Positions 51,887 to 61,241 of a DNA stretch of 64,000 nt are shown here, one piece after another; within the stretch, counting starts at the first letter, position 1, and each line of letters opens with the position of its first letter. The stretch is from Methanolobus bombayensis (GTDB taxonomy: Archaea > Halobacteriota > Methanosarcinia > Methanosarcinales > Methanosarcinaceae): positions 124,001 to 188,000 of the forward strand of contig NZ_JAGGKD010000002.1 in the NCBI RefSeq assembly GCF_017873415.1, written 5' to 3'. The notes under the pieces are model-generated. The model worked only from the letters and a program-made list of their open reading frames with translations, ran no database searches and was not told the DNA's origin. A program made the position numbers and the translations under genes.

Positions 51887-52924
51887 ATGTCTGGTATTAC
51901 TGCAAAAGAACGTTTTATTCGTTGTCTTGAAGGGAAAGAGGTAGATAAGGTTCCTGTTTGCTCTGTAACACAAACAGGAGTAGTGGAACTCATGGAAATA
52001 ACAGGTGCTAAATGGCCACAGGCTCACTACGATCCAGAAAGCATGGCAACCCTTGCAATTGCAGGTAATGAGGTTGCCGGCCTTGAAGCAGTGAGATTTC
52101 CGTTCTGCACTACTGTGATAGCTGAGACACTGGGTTGCACTTTCAATGAAGGGTCCATTGATACTCAACCATATCAACTTGATTTTCCATGTAAAACCAA
52201 GGAAGACGCAGAGGAATTTTTACTTCCCGATAGCCTGGCTGACAGCAGACGAATAAGTATCATGCTCAAAGCTGCGGAGATAATTAAAAACAAATCTCAG
52301 GAAGATATTCCAGTTATTGCCGGAATGATCGGACCTGCTTCAATTGCATTTTATTTATGTGGTGCAAAGAATTATCTGCGCTGGTGTATAACCGAACCGC
52401 AACTTCTTAAGCGTCTGATTAAACTAGGAACAGAAGTGTGTGTTGAATATGCGAATCTGCTTTTTGAAAGGGGAGTTGACGCCGTTGTGATAATAGATTC
52501 CGAAGCAGGCCCAGACCTTTTACCACCACCACTTTTCAGTGAACTTGTATTTCCGGAATATCGGTCTCTGACCGCCAACATGAAAGGACACAGCATCCTC
52601 CATATTTGCGGTGATGCAACAGATATAATGGATCAGATGGCTGATTCAGGCTTTGGAGGACTTAGCATTGAAGAGAGAACCGATCTTTCATATGCAAAAA
52701 GCATTGTTTCTGGCAGAGCATGTCTTATAGGCAATGTTTCACCTGCAGCGACTTTATTAAGCAAGCCTGCAGACCAGATCAAAAAAGAGGCAAAGCAATG
52801 CATCAGGGATGGTGCAGGAATACTTGCACCGGGCTGTGGAATTGCTCCAAGAACACCAGTTGATAACATAAAGGCTTTTGTAGCTTCCAGGGATGAATAT
52901 TATCAGGAAGTATCTACCAGGTGA
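51887..52924 (+). CDS. mtaA: Methylcobamide:coenzyme M methyltransferase (MtaA type)
   Basis: 345 residues of the uroporphyrinogen decarboxylase fold. Transfers the methyl group from methyl-Co(III) of MtaC to coenzyme M, closing the methanol pathway begun by MtaB. The zinc site is H239-x-C241 (LHICGD) and C317 (LAPGCGIAP), agreeing with MtaA/MtbA enzymes. MtaA is preferred because mtaCB is in the window, but MtbA (methylamines) cannot be excluded. GAGGT precedes ATG 51887; a perfect terminator hairpin follows. Unlinked to mtaCB by 27 kb. Confidence 0.88.
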   Translation: MSGITAKERFIRCLEGKEVDKVPVCSVTQTGVVELMEITGAKWPQAHYDPESMATLAIAGNEVAGLEAVRFPFCTTVIAETLGCTFNEGSIDTQPYQLDFPCKTKEDAEEFLLPDSLADSRRISIMLKAAEIIKNKSQEDIPVIAGMIGPASIAFYLCGAKNYLRWCITEPQLLKRLIKLGTEVCVEYANLLFERGVDAVVIIDSEAGPDLLPPPLFSELVFPEYRSLTANMKGHSILHICGDATDIMDQMADSGFGGLSIEERTDLSYAKSIVSGRACLIGNVSPAATLLSKPADQIKKEAKQCIRDGAGILAPGCGIAPRTPVDNIKAFVASRDEYYQEVSTR

Positions 52925-52961
52925 CTCTGTGATTTTGACTTAATTTGCGAATATTAATTTT

Positions 52962-52992
52962 TATTTGATGAAAAATACATCAAATAATTTTT
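52962..52992 (+). terminator. Terminator of mtaA
   Basis: TATTTGATG (52962-52970) with CATCAAATA (52978-52986), loop AAAAATA, followed by ATTTTTG. The remaining intergenic stretch to 53279 shows only AT-rich promoter-like sequence for the chemotaxis receptor gene. Confidence 0.75.
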
Positions 52993-53279
52993 GTATTTTC
53001 CCAAATCATAAATGATGCTTTTATGTATTTTATAAAAACTTAATATATATAATCACGTGTTGTTTTTTTTAGAAACTATTAATTTTCGCAGCTGCGCATG
53101 CTTATTTCAACACAACAAGAATCTGCTGGAAAAATATATCCAGCTCTATTTTTACAACATTACTTTTATATAGATAGTATTTATATAATACTGTGTGCAA
53201 GTGTGTAACATAATACCACATTAAATGCAGAAACAAGAATTTTATCATATTTAAATAAAAGAGATAGGGATGCGATCAT

Positions 53280-55331
53280 TTGAATTTCAAAAACATTACA
53301 ATTAACAGGAAGATCATTGCTATTGCATTGATCCTTACAATACTGCCAATGACGGCAGTTGGTATTTTTGCCTACGATCAAACTGCAAATGCAATCAGGG
53401 AACAACTGCATGAAAGACTGGATGAGCAGGTTGCCATGGAAAAGCAATATGTTGAAGCTATTTTTACTATAGCTCAGGAAAATCTGGTTTCAAGTGCGGG
53501 TGTTGCTGATGAAGTGTTTTACTCTCATGGTGATCCGTCAGTATCTGATGGAGAAATGGTCCTTGGTAGTGATTATGTTGTAAATGGAGATAACACTATA
53601 GTTGATAGTGTTAAAAAACAAACCGGAAGTGAGGTTTCCATATTCCAGGTACAGAATGGCTATGCAACAAGGATAGCTACAACAACTACAAATTCCGATG
53701 GCAGTCGTGCCCTGGGATCAAGGATTTCCGATGAAGTTTACAATACAGTAGTTACTAATGGCAACATATTTAGTGGACGTGCCAATGTTCTTGGTGAATA
53801 CTTCATGGCTTACTACAAGCCTATTAAGGATTTGAATGGAGATACTATAGGTATTCTTTCAATAGGTATACCTGAAGAAGTTTACCGTGTTCAGATAAAG
53901 GAACAGATGTCTACAATCACTTTTGGTGAAACCGGCTACATGTATGTAATGGATTCAAACGGTGATGTAATTATTCATCCAAGTGTTGAGGGAGATAACC
54001 TTCTTGAGAATGATTTTGCTAAAACAATAGTGGCAAACAAAGAAGGAAGACTCAATTATATGTGGAACGGACGTGAAAAATCAATAAGTTATACTTATTA
54101 TCCTGAAAAGGACTGGATAATTGCTTCAGGAACTTATGTTGATGAGTTCGAAGCACCTGTAAGAGCTATCAGGAATGGTCTTGTTGCAGCAATTCTTGTA
54201 TTTGCAATACTTGGTTCAGCAGCTGCTTTCCTTGTTGCCAGATCCATATCAGGTGGAATTCAGGGTATTGTTGCAGACTTTAAACAGATCTCAGATGATG
54301 CTCTTGAAGGTAAGATCAATACTAGAGCTGAAACGGATGTGGATGTTGACTTTACAGCAATCCCTGCCGGCCTGAATGAGATATTGAATTCGCTCACTTC
54401 GGTAATAGATGTTGTGAGAAACAGTGCGGATAATGTAGCATCTACTGCTGAGGAGATGTCAGCTTCAATCGAGGAGATGACAGCAGCTTCCGCTGAAGTT
54501 ACAGATACGGTCAATGAGATTGCCAGAGGATCACAGGAGCAGTCTTCAAGGGCAGATGATGTGGCAAAGACAATGAATGATATGACAATGAGTGTTCAGG
54601 ATATTGCTAATAGTGCTCAGCAGGCAGCTGAAGCAGCAACTGCTGCAAGGGACTTTATCTCTAACGTAGGTGTTCAGTCAAAAGATATGCTTGACCAGAT
54701 GGATGCAATCAAGAGCGCCACCAATAACTCATCAGATGTCATTAAGGATCTTGAAGCCAAATCAAACCAGATCGGAGAAATTGTGGATATTATCACAAGT
54801 ATTGCCGATCAGACCAACCTGCTGGCTCTTAATGCTGCCATTGAAGCTGCAAGAGCAGGAGAACACGGACGTGGGTTTGCTGTTGTTGCAGATGAGGTAA
54901 GGAAACTTGCCGAGAATTCAGGAACCGCAGCTGCACAGATCGCAGAACTACTTAATGATATCAAGAGTGGAACTCATGAAGCAGTATCATCCATGGATAC
55001 CGGTTCACAGACTGTTGAAGATGGCGTTGTGGCTCTCACAGGAACTGTGGAAGCTGTTCAGAAAATCGTTGAGGAAAGTAACAGGATTGCTCAGATGGCA
55101 GAGAATATCGCTGCTGCTGCAGAAGAACAGTCTGCTTCTATTGAAGAGGTTACTGCAACGGTTGATGAGGTCGCATCCATTTCACAGGAAGCTGCTGCAG
55201 GTACAGAAGAAACATCTGCATCCATGGAACAGCAAAGTGCTACAGTAACTGAAATATCAAAAAGCTCCCAGGTACTTGCTCAGATGGCTTCCGAGATGCA
55301 GGAACTTGTTGGAAAGTACGTGACAGAATAA
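53280..55331 (+). CDS. Methyl-accepting chemotaxis receptor 1 (Cache, HAMP, MCP signal)
   Basis: 683 residues from TTG 53280, with GGGATG upstream; the first membrane helix starts at residue 11 ([20 protein letters not shown]). External Cache domain about 32-290 ([33 protein letters not shown]), second helix about 297-320, HAMP 320-375, then the cytoplasmic signalling coiled coil with the hairpin tip [20 protein letters not shown]. Senses a small extracellular ligand and controls CheA. Followed by a close paralogue in the same direction. No che genes in view. Confidence 0.93.
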   Translation: MNFKNITINRKIIAIALILTILPMTAVGIFAYDQTANAIREQLHERLDEQVAMEKQYVEAIFTIAQENLVSSAGVADEVFYSHGDPSVSDGEMVLGSDYVVNGDNTIVDSVKKQTGSEVSIFQVQNGYATRIATTTTNSDGSRALGSRISDEVYNTVVTNGNIFSGRANVLGEYFMAYYKPIKDLNGDTIGILSIGIPEEVYRVQIKEQMSTITFGETGYMYVMDSNGDVIIHPSVEGDNLLENDFAKTIVANKEGRLNYMWNGREKSISYTYYPEKDWIIASGTYVDEFEAPVRAIRNGLVAAILVFAILGSAAAFLVARSISGGIQGIVADFKQISDDALEGKINTRAETDVDVDFTAIPAGLNEILNSLTSVIDVVRNSADNVASTAEEMSASIEEMTAASAEVTDTVNEIARGSQEQSSRADDVAKTMNDMTMSVQDIANSAQQAAEAATAARDFISNVGVQSKDMLDQMDAIKSATNNSSDVIKDLEAKSNQIGEIVDIITSIADQTNLLALNAAIEAARAGEHGRGFAVVADEVRKLAENSGTAAAQIAELLNDIKSGTHEAVSSMDTGSQTVEDGVVALTGTVEAVQKIVEESNRIAQMAENIAAAAEEQSASIEEVTATVDEVASISQEAAAGTEETSASMEQQSATVTEISKSSQVLAQMASEMQELVGKYVTE

Positions 55332-55347
55332 ATTCTGTAGTTAATAT

Positions 55348-55373
55348 GAGGGTCGCATCCCTCTCCTTTTTTT
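55348..55373 (+). terminator. Terminator of receptor 1
   Basis: GAGGG (55348-55352) with CCCTC (55359-55363), then TCCTTTTTTT. Short stem but clear T-tract. Confidence 0.6.
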
Positions 55374-55566
55374 AATAATTTTTTCTTTTTCTATTATTCT
55401 TCAATTATATACTTTTATTTTTAATTGTATTTTTGATAGAAGTATTGTTAGATATACATTAGTTTTATATATTTTTGATATTTATAAAAGCGATTATTGT
55501 GCAAGATATACACTTTAAATTTGGTATATTTTAACTAAATACCAGAGACTTTGAGGATGTGGTAAT

Positions 55567-57636
55567 CTGAATTTTAGCAAATCTTTCAATTTCAAAAACG
55601 TTACTATAAGTAAAAAGATAATAATATTTGCATTAATTCTTACTATATTGCCGGTTACGGCAGTGGGAATTTTTGCATATGATCAGACTTCAAACGCAAT
55701 TCACGAACAGTTGTATCAAAGACTTGACGAACAGGTTTTCATGGAAAAACAATATATTGATGCTGTTTTTTCAATAGGTCAGGAACAACTGGAATCAAAT
55801 CTTGAAGTTGCAGGTAATACTCTCGATTCATTTGGTAATCCGTCTATTGCTAATGGAAACATGATGTTTGGTGATCAGTACACTATTAATGGCAATTATG
55901 CTGTTCTTGACAAGATTGCTGAGGAAACAGGCGGTGATGTAACTGTTTTCCAGGTTCAGAACGGTGAAGCAATTCGCGTAAGTACTACAATTCGTAATGA
56001 GAACGGTAATCGTGTAGTCGGAACCAGCCTGAACAATGATATTTACAGAGCTGTTGTGCAAAACAGGCAGACATATGAAGGAAGGGCAAATGTACTTGGA
56101 GAATGGTATTTGAGCCTTTATGAACCAGTTGTTGACAATTCCGGAACTGTGATAGGTGTTCTTTTTGTCGGTATTCCTGAAGAACATTATCGCGAAATAA
56201 TCAAAGAACAGATGAGTGATATTGTCTTTGGTGAAACGGGTTATATGTATGTGATGGATTCTAATGGTGATCTTATTATTCACCCGAACATTGAAGGTGA
56301 TAATGTTGCTCAGCATGACTTTGCCCAGGAAATCATCGCAAATAAAGAAGGAAGGATCAACTATAACTGGGAAGGCCGTGACAAAGCTATGGGTTATGCC
56401 TATTATGAGGCAAAGGACTGGATAATTATATCCGGAACCTATGTTGATGAATTTGAGGCTCCTGTAAGAGCCATCAGGAATGGTCTTATTGCAGCAGTTC
56501 TGGCTTTCACTATACTTGGAGCAGGAGCTGCACTACTTATCAGCAGGTCAATTTCAGGTGGAATACAGAATATTGTCGCAGACTTTAAGCAAATATCAGA
56601 TGATGCTCTTGAAGGTAAGATAGATACAAGAGCTGAAACAGATGTGGATATTGACTTTACAGCTATTCCTGCCGGACTGAATGAGATATTGAACTCGCTT
56701 TCGTCGGTAATTAATGTTGTAAGCAAAAGTGCTGATAATGTGGCATCCACTGCTGAGGAGATGTCAGCTTCAATTGAAGAAATGACAGCTTCTTCAACAC
56801 AGGTAGCAACTACTGTAAATGAGATTGCCAGAGGATCCGTAGAGCAGTCATCAAGGACTGATGACATTTCCAGGACAATGAATGATATGACTATAGGTAT
56901 ACAGGATATTGCAAACAATGCGCAGAATGCAGCAGAAGCAGCAAATTCCTCAAGGGATTTCATTGCCAGTGTGGGAGACCAGTCTCAGGACCTCCTAAGA
57001 CAGATGGATGCTATCCAGCAAGCTACAAATGGCTCTGCAAATGTCATAAAGGACCTTGAATCAAAATCCAACCAGATAGGAGAGATCGTTGATATCATTA
57101 CCAGCATTGCAGACCAGACCAACCTGCTGGCTCTTAATGCTGCCATTGAAGCTGCAAGGGCAGGAGAGCACGGACGTGGGTTTGCTGTTGTTGCGGATGA
57201 GGTAAGGAAGCTTGCTGAGAATTCAGGAACTGCGGCATCACAGATAGCTGACCTGCTTACTGAGATCAAGGATGGCACTCATGAAGCTGTGTCTTCAATG
57301 GAGGATGGTACCAGGACCGTGGCTGAAGGTGTGACTGCACTTACAGGTACTGTTGAAGCAGTACAGAAGATCGTTGAAGAGAGTAACCGTATTGCCCTTA
57401 TGGCAGAGAATATCGCTGCTGCGGCACAGGAACAATCAGCTTCCATAGAAGAGGTTACTGCCACGGTAGATGAGGTTGCAACAATTTCTCAGAGTTCTGC
57501 TTCAGGTACTGAGCAGACTTCTGCAGCAGTGCAGGAACAGGATGCTACCATACAGGAAATATCCAAGAGTTCCCAGGAACTTGCTCAGATGGCTTCTGAT
57601 ATGCAGGAGATTGTGTCCAAATATATTACCGAATAA
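55567..57636 (+). CDS. Methyl-accepting chemotaxis receptor 2, apparent CTG start
   Basis: 689 residues if started at CTG 55567; GAGG lies 11-14 nt upstream and the N-terminus then aligns with receptor 1 ([22 protein letters not shown]). The frame opens after TGA at 55552 and has no ATG or GTG before the membrane helix; the first TTG (55648) would delete half of it. Domains as in receptor 1: Cache, second helix, HAMP, MCP signal with [20 protein letters not shown]. Cytoplasmic half is nearly identical to receptor 1 while the Cache domain differs more, so the ligands probably differ. Tandem duplicate. Confidence 0.92.
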   Translation: MNFSKSFNFKNVTISKKIIIFALILTILPVTAVGIFAYDQTSNAIHEQLYQRLDEQVFMEKQYIDAVFSIGQEQLESNLEVAGNTLDSFGNPSIANGNMMFGDQYTINGNYAVLDKIAEETGGDVTVFQVQNGEAIRVSTTIRNENGNRVVGTSLNNDIYRAVVQNRQTYEGRANVLGEWYLSLYEPVVDNSGTVIGVLFVGIPEEHYREIIKEQMSDIVFGETGYMYVMDSNGDLIIHPNIEGDNVAQHDFAQEIIANKEGRINYNWEGRDKAMGYAYYEAKDWIIISGTYVDEFEAPVRAIRNGLIAAVLAFTILGAGAALLISRSISGGIQNIVADFKQISDDALEGKIDTRAETDVDIDFTAIPAGLNEILNSLSSVINVVSKSADNVASTAEEMSASIEEMTASSTQVATTVNEIARGSVEQSSRTDDISRTMNDMTIGIQDIANNAQNAAEAANSSRDFIASVGDQSQDLLRQMDAIQQATNGSANVIKDLESKSNQIGEIVDIITSIADQTNLLALNAAIEAARAGEHGRGFAVVADEVRKLAENSGTAASQIADLLTEIKDGTHEAVSSMEDGTRTVAEGVTALTGTVEAVQKIVEESNRIALMAENIAAAAQEQSASIEEVTATVDEVATISQSSASGTEQTSAAVQEQDATIQEISKSSQELAQMASDMQEIVSKYITE

Positions 57637-57668
57637 GGAGTGAACGTTTTTCACTCCGGTTTTTTTTA
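57637..57668 (+). terminator. Terminator of receptor 2
   Basis: GGAGTGA (57637-57643) with TCACTCC (57651-57657) directly after the stop, then GGTTTTTTTT. Confidence 0.8.
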
Positions 57669-57909
57669 TTTTGTTCTTTCTTTAATTTAGTATTAAGTTT
57701 TAATCTGATGATCAATTTTGTCAGAATGATTTCCTGCCAATGATTTTATATTGCTGTTCTGTTATTTTGCATATTGCTCGTCAATTATAAGTATTTGAAA
57801 TGAAAAATTATCCAATTAGCAGTATAAAAATAAAATGTCCTAAAGGACTGTTCAGTATCGAGTATGAAATTTAAAAGTGATTTGGAGAAGTTGATAGCAA
57901 AGTGATAAT

Positions 57910-58452
57910 ATGCCAGGATCAGATCTAGATAGCAAAAAAGTTTTGATGATTGTTGCACAGGAAGATTTCAGGGATGAGGAGTTCTTTGAACCAAGAGAAG
58001 TATTTGAGGATGAAGGTATAACCATCACTATTGCAAGTAACACGACAGATGAGGCTACGGGAGTGCTTGGAAGGTCTGTAAAGCCGGATGTTGCAATCTC
58101 TAAGGCGAATGTAATGGATTATGATGCCATCGTTATCTCAGGTGGTCCCGGTTCAAGAAAACGGTTGTGGTCTGATAAGGATCTTCAGGAACTGGTTGCG
58201 GATGCTTTTGAGCAGGAAAAGGTTGTTGCTGCTATCTGCATATCCCCTGTGGTCCTTGCAAGGGCAGGTGTTCTTGAGAATAAAAGAGCTACTGTATTCA
58301 AGGATCCGGAATCTATAAAGGAGCTTGAGAAAGGTGGCGCTATCTATGAGAATGAAAGTGTGATCGTCACTGATAATGTTGTCACCGGAAGGGATCCTGC
58401 AAGTGCCGAGGAATTTGGTGAGGCTGTTGTAGAAGCCCTTGGGAATATGTAA
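57910..58452 (+). CDS. DJ-1/PfpI family protein
   Basis: 180 residues. Fold landmarks: VLMIVAQEDFRDEEFFEPREVFE at the N-terminus with the acidic partner of the nucleophile, AIVISGGPGS, and the nucleophile elbow AAICISP with C110. Family members act as peptidases, glyoxalase/deglycase enzymes or chaperones; which applies here cannot be said. GTGAT shortly before ATG 57910. Ends with a terminator that overlaps its stop. Confidence 0.93.
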   Translation: MPGSDLDSKKVLMIVAQEDFRDEEFFEPREVFEDEGITITIASNTTDEATGVLGRSVKPDVAISKANVMDYDAIVISGGPGSRKRLWSDKDLQELVADAFEQEKVVAAICISPVVLARAGVLENKRATVFKDPESIKELEKGGAIYENESVIVTDNVVTGRDPASAEEFGEAVVEALGNM

Positions 58453-58474
58453 GCCGGATTTCCGGCTTTTTTTA
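58451..58474 (+). terminator. Terminator of the PfpI gene
   Basis: AAGCCGG (58451-58457) with CCGGCTT (58462-58468), loop ATTT, then TTTTTT. Confidence 0.85.
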
Positions 58475-58503
58475 TCCTTTTTTCTTTTGTGATCTTTTTA
58501 CCT

Positions 58504-59277
58504 TTAATCCTCAGTTTCAACTGACATGAGGTCTTTGGCAACAACCACTTTCCCTTTGTAGTATTTACTGATATGATGCACAGCTTCCCTGTAATGTCCC
58601 TGCATTTGAGGATATAGGTGTGTGAGGTAAAGCTCCTTTGAGGTCAATGGGTGCTCTTCCATCATGAGGGTGAGCATATCAGGCGTTGTGTGATTGGTCA
58701 TGGGGAATCCCAGCGGGAAAGAGCATTCATGTATGAGTACGTCTGCATCCTCTGCCAGTTCCATGACTTCCTCGCATGGTTCTGTGTCACCTGTGTAAAC
58801 TACAATTTTGTTGTTGCTTTTAACACGATATGCCAGGGATTCTTCCGTATGTGTGGTTTTTGCGGTTCTGATGGTGCAGTTGCATTTTCCATCCGTACCT
58901 TCAGGGATGAACTCCTCACCTGGTGAAAGTTCTGTGATATCTACGAAAAATCTGTCCTTGAGATAGTCGTAGACCTCCATTGTCTTTGTATACCATTCTT
59001 TTATGCCCTGTGGTCCGTATATGCGCATTTCTGTCCTTCCTACGAGCCAGTTTGCCTTGAGCAGGGCAAGTATATCACCCACATGGTCCAGGTGCAGATG
59101 TGTGATTATGATAGCGTCTATGTCCCTATGGTCGTGCCTGCTTTCGTAAATCCTTCCAAGAACCCCGCACCCGCAATCAAAAAGCAGAAGGGAATCTCCT
59201 GTATCCATCAACAAACCGGACTGAACTCTGCCATCCTGTGGTATCCCGGTACCTGTGCCAAGAAAAGTGATTTTCAT
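58504..59277 (-). CDS. Metallo-beta-lactamase fold hydrolase (RNase Z-like)
   Basis: 257 residues. Binuclear zinc motif THLHLDHVGD, further ligands in THTEESLAYR and TGDTEPCEE, and LYLTHLYPQ. The layout is that of the RNase Z/ElaC-like group, but the long exosite arm of tRNA 3'-processing enzymes is not obvious, so it may be another MBL hydrolase. Divergent from the tRNA-Leu gene. Confidence 0.87.
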   Translation of the reverse strand: MKITFLGTGTGIPQDGRVQSGLLMDTGDSLLLFDCGCGVLGRIYESRHDHRDIDAIIITHLHLDHVGDILALLKANWLVGRTEMRIYGPQGIKEWYTKTMEVYDYLKDRFFVDITELSPGEEFIPEGTDGKCNCTIRTAKTTHTEESLAYRVKSNNKIVVYTGDTEPCEEVMELAEDADVLIHECSFPLGFPMTNHTTPDMLTLMMEEHPLTSKELYLTHLYPQMQGHYREAVHHISKYYKGKVVVAKDLMSVETED

Positions 59278-59363
59278 AATAGCTATAATAAGACTTAAGT
59301 AACTTAATTGTTATTATCTGGTGTTTAAAACCGTATGACCGGCAGTCGTCACTTATTCTTCCT

Positions 59364-59447
59364 GCGAGGGTTGCCCAGCTGGTCAAAGGCGCTGGACTTA
59401 AGATCCAGTATCGAAGGATTTCGAGGGTTCAAATCCCTCCCCTCGCA
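59364..59447 (+). tRNA. tRNA-Leu (anticodon TAA)
   Basis: 84 nt. Acceptor GCGAGGG (59364-59370) pairs with CCCTCGC (59440-59446), discriminator A 59447, CCA not encoded. Anticodon stem CTGGA/TCCAG with loop CTTAAGA gives TAA. A long variable arm (around TATCGAAGGATTTCGA) marks a class II tRNA, and the T arm GAGGGTTCAAATCCCTC is canonical. Genes of mobile type follow downstream, so its 3' end is a possible attachment site; no second copy of the end was seen in the window. Confidence 0.95.
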
Positions 59448-59596
59448 CCTGCGCATTGGGATATATATAACGTAAAAAAAGTGTACGCTTTATAATGCAT
59501 AGATTCAAAATTTAATTTGTATGTTATTTTGCAAATTTATTTCAATAATTTTTGTTGCAATTAAATTTATAATGTTAGATTTGGTATAGTATTTAC

Positions 59597-60940
59597 ATGG
59601 ACTCTTTTGAGATGAAAGGAACTTGGTGGTTGCCTACTAAGGAAGAAGATAAAGTAAGTGGTATTTTGCAATTTAATTCTTCAGATGGTGGATCTTTAGA
59701 GTTAATTGGTTCTTTTCAATATGAAACCAAAATTTTGAATTCGCAGAATGCTTTGGTTAATCATGATATTATACTAGGTTTGGTAGGCGGTCGTAAGGTT
59801 ACATGCTATAAATGCTTACATATAGAACAAAGTGATAATGCAACTTTCAAAGTTCTCTTCATATTTGATGGATATCATTTCTTTGAAGAAGAAGATATCT
59901 GTTTTGATGAGATTTTAGTGAGTTATTCCAATCTTGATTATTGGCTTTCAGAATTTCCCTCTTTCTTTAATGATTTTTTCCGTAAAAACAATGATGGAAA
60001 AGCAAGTATATCTCTTAACTGTGATTTAGAACGAAAAAAAGAAAAGTTATATGAATCATCTGAACTCACTTTATCCTTAATAAGCAAATTGCTTATTAAA
60101 CCAAGCACTAGGTCTTTACTATTAAAACAAGATAGCTATTTTGAATTTGCTTTAAATGAAGCAGTTCATTTTAATTATTTAATGGAAGGGGTATTATTTG
60201 ATTTGAGGAATTTTTTATCCTTGGCATTAGACATACCCGTTTACCCGATTTCAATTACTGGAAAAAAGAAAAATCATAAAATTACCCATTTTGAGACTAA
60301 AAAAGACATATATCTTGATATTAAGGTCTTTTATGAAACAAACCCTACTTTAGAAAAAGTAAAGGATTCAAATATCCTGTTTACTTACAAAGATTTAAAG
60401 GACAAATCTAATTTATGTTTTAGTAGTTGGTTTCGTATATCGAAAGAGTTGAAACCAATAATCAATTTGTATTGTGGAAATTTGTACAGTAGTGAGATGT
60501 ATTTAGAGTTTAAATTTTTAGGTTTAGCTCAAGCTATTGAATCTTATCACAGAAAATGCTTTAGAGGAACCTATCTCGAATCAGCAGAAGAATTTCAAGA
60601 AATATATTTTATTCTATCTGAATCTATTAGGCAGAATGTAGAAGAGCCTGTAACTAATACTTTCATTAATAAGCTAGGATACTTGAATCAGCATACATTC
60701 AAAAAAAGAATTAGAACGATTTTGAGTTGTCTCAATGATAAGGATTTACTTAAGTGGAAAAGCAAAGAAAGGGATTCATTTGCCCAGTATATAGGAAATC
60801 ATCGTGATACTTTCACTCATTATGAAAATATTGATTACACTTCATTAAATTATCATGAATTATCTGATTATGTTGATGAAATGAAAAAAGTCGTAGCAAT
60901 GTGCTTAGTATATGAGATATTCAAGGATGATGGAAGTTAA
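59597..60940 (+). CDS. ApeA-like HEPN anti-phage protein
   Basis: 447 residues. The start FEMKGTWWLP plus SGILQFNSSDGGSLELIGSF is typical of the ApeA N-terminal beta domain (about 1-150). The C-terminal 160 residues are helical, with a HEPN RNase motif R403-x4-H408 (NHRDTFTHYEN). Family ApeA proteins give abortive-infection defence, probably by cutting RNA once a phage is sensed. Very AT-rich codon use compared with the rest of the window suggests transfer. No clear Shine-Dalgarno before ATG 59597; a leaderless start is likely. It is the first gene after tRNA-Leu. Confidence 0.8.
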   Translation: MDSFEMKGTWWLPTKEEDKVSGILQFNSSDGGSLELIGSFQYETKILNSQNALVNHDIILGLVGGRKVTCYKCLHIEQSDNATFKVLFIFDGYHFFEEEDICFDEILVSYSNLDYWLSEFPSFFNDFFRKNNDGKASISLNCDLERKKEKLYESSELTLSLISKLLIKPSTRSLLLKQDSYFEFALNEAVHFNYLMEGVLFDLRNFLSLALDIPVYPISITGKKKNHKITHFETKKDIYLDIKVFYETNPTLEKVKDSNILFTYKDLKDKSNLCFSSWFRISKELKPIINLYCGNLYSSEMYLEFKFLGLAQAIESYHRKCFRGTYLESAEEFQEIYFILSESIRQNVEEPVTNTFINKLGYLNQHTFKKRIRTILSCLNDKDLLKWKSKERDSFAQYIGNHRDTFTHYENIDYTSLNYHELSDYVDEMKKVVAMCLVYEIFKDDGS

Positions 60941-60995
60941 TAAACTAAACTTATCATTAACTTATTTAATTTATTGAAAGTATTATTTCCTAGAA

Positions 60996-61023
60996 GAGTT
61001 AGGTTGAGAAACTCTCCTAACTC
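60996..61023. terminator. Bidirectional terminator between apeA-like and small peptide genes
   Basis: GAGTTAGG (60996-61003) with CCTAACTC (61016-61023), 12-nt loop, lying between two convergent genes. Confidence 0.5.
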
Positions 61024-61044
61024 CTGCACAGTATATGCATTTAT

Positions 61045-61155
61045 TTAGCTGAAATCCGCGTGCGGGCATTCTTCAGGATTGTAGTCCCATCTACAGTTGT
61101 CAAAATGCTCGCAGCCTTCACATATACCTTCCAAGAATTCTAATGTTTCACCCAT
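61045..61155 (-). CDS. 36-residue Cys-rich peptide
   Basis: ATG 61155 to TAA 61045. The product begins MGETLEFLEGICEGCEHFDN and continues with CRWDY...ECPHADFS, giving C-x2-C, C and C-P-H: four Cys and two His in 36 residues, a likely zinc-binding knuckle. Upstream on the minus strand are GTGAT and a TATA-like ATATATAAG about 55-65 nt away. Not recognised. Lies between the apeA-like and polymerase genes, just 86 nt after the polymerase stop on the same strand. Confidence 0.55.
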   Translation of the reverse strand: MGETLEFLEGICEGCEHFDNCRWDYNPEECPHADFS

Positions 61156-61241
61156 TTTAATCACTTCACATTTTTTCTTAGTATTGTCTATTATTCTCTT
61201 ACAGTACTTATATATTGTTTAAACAAAGGAAAGATGAAAAA

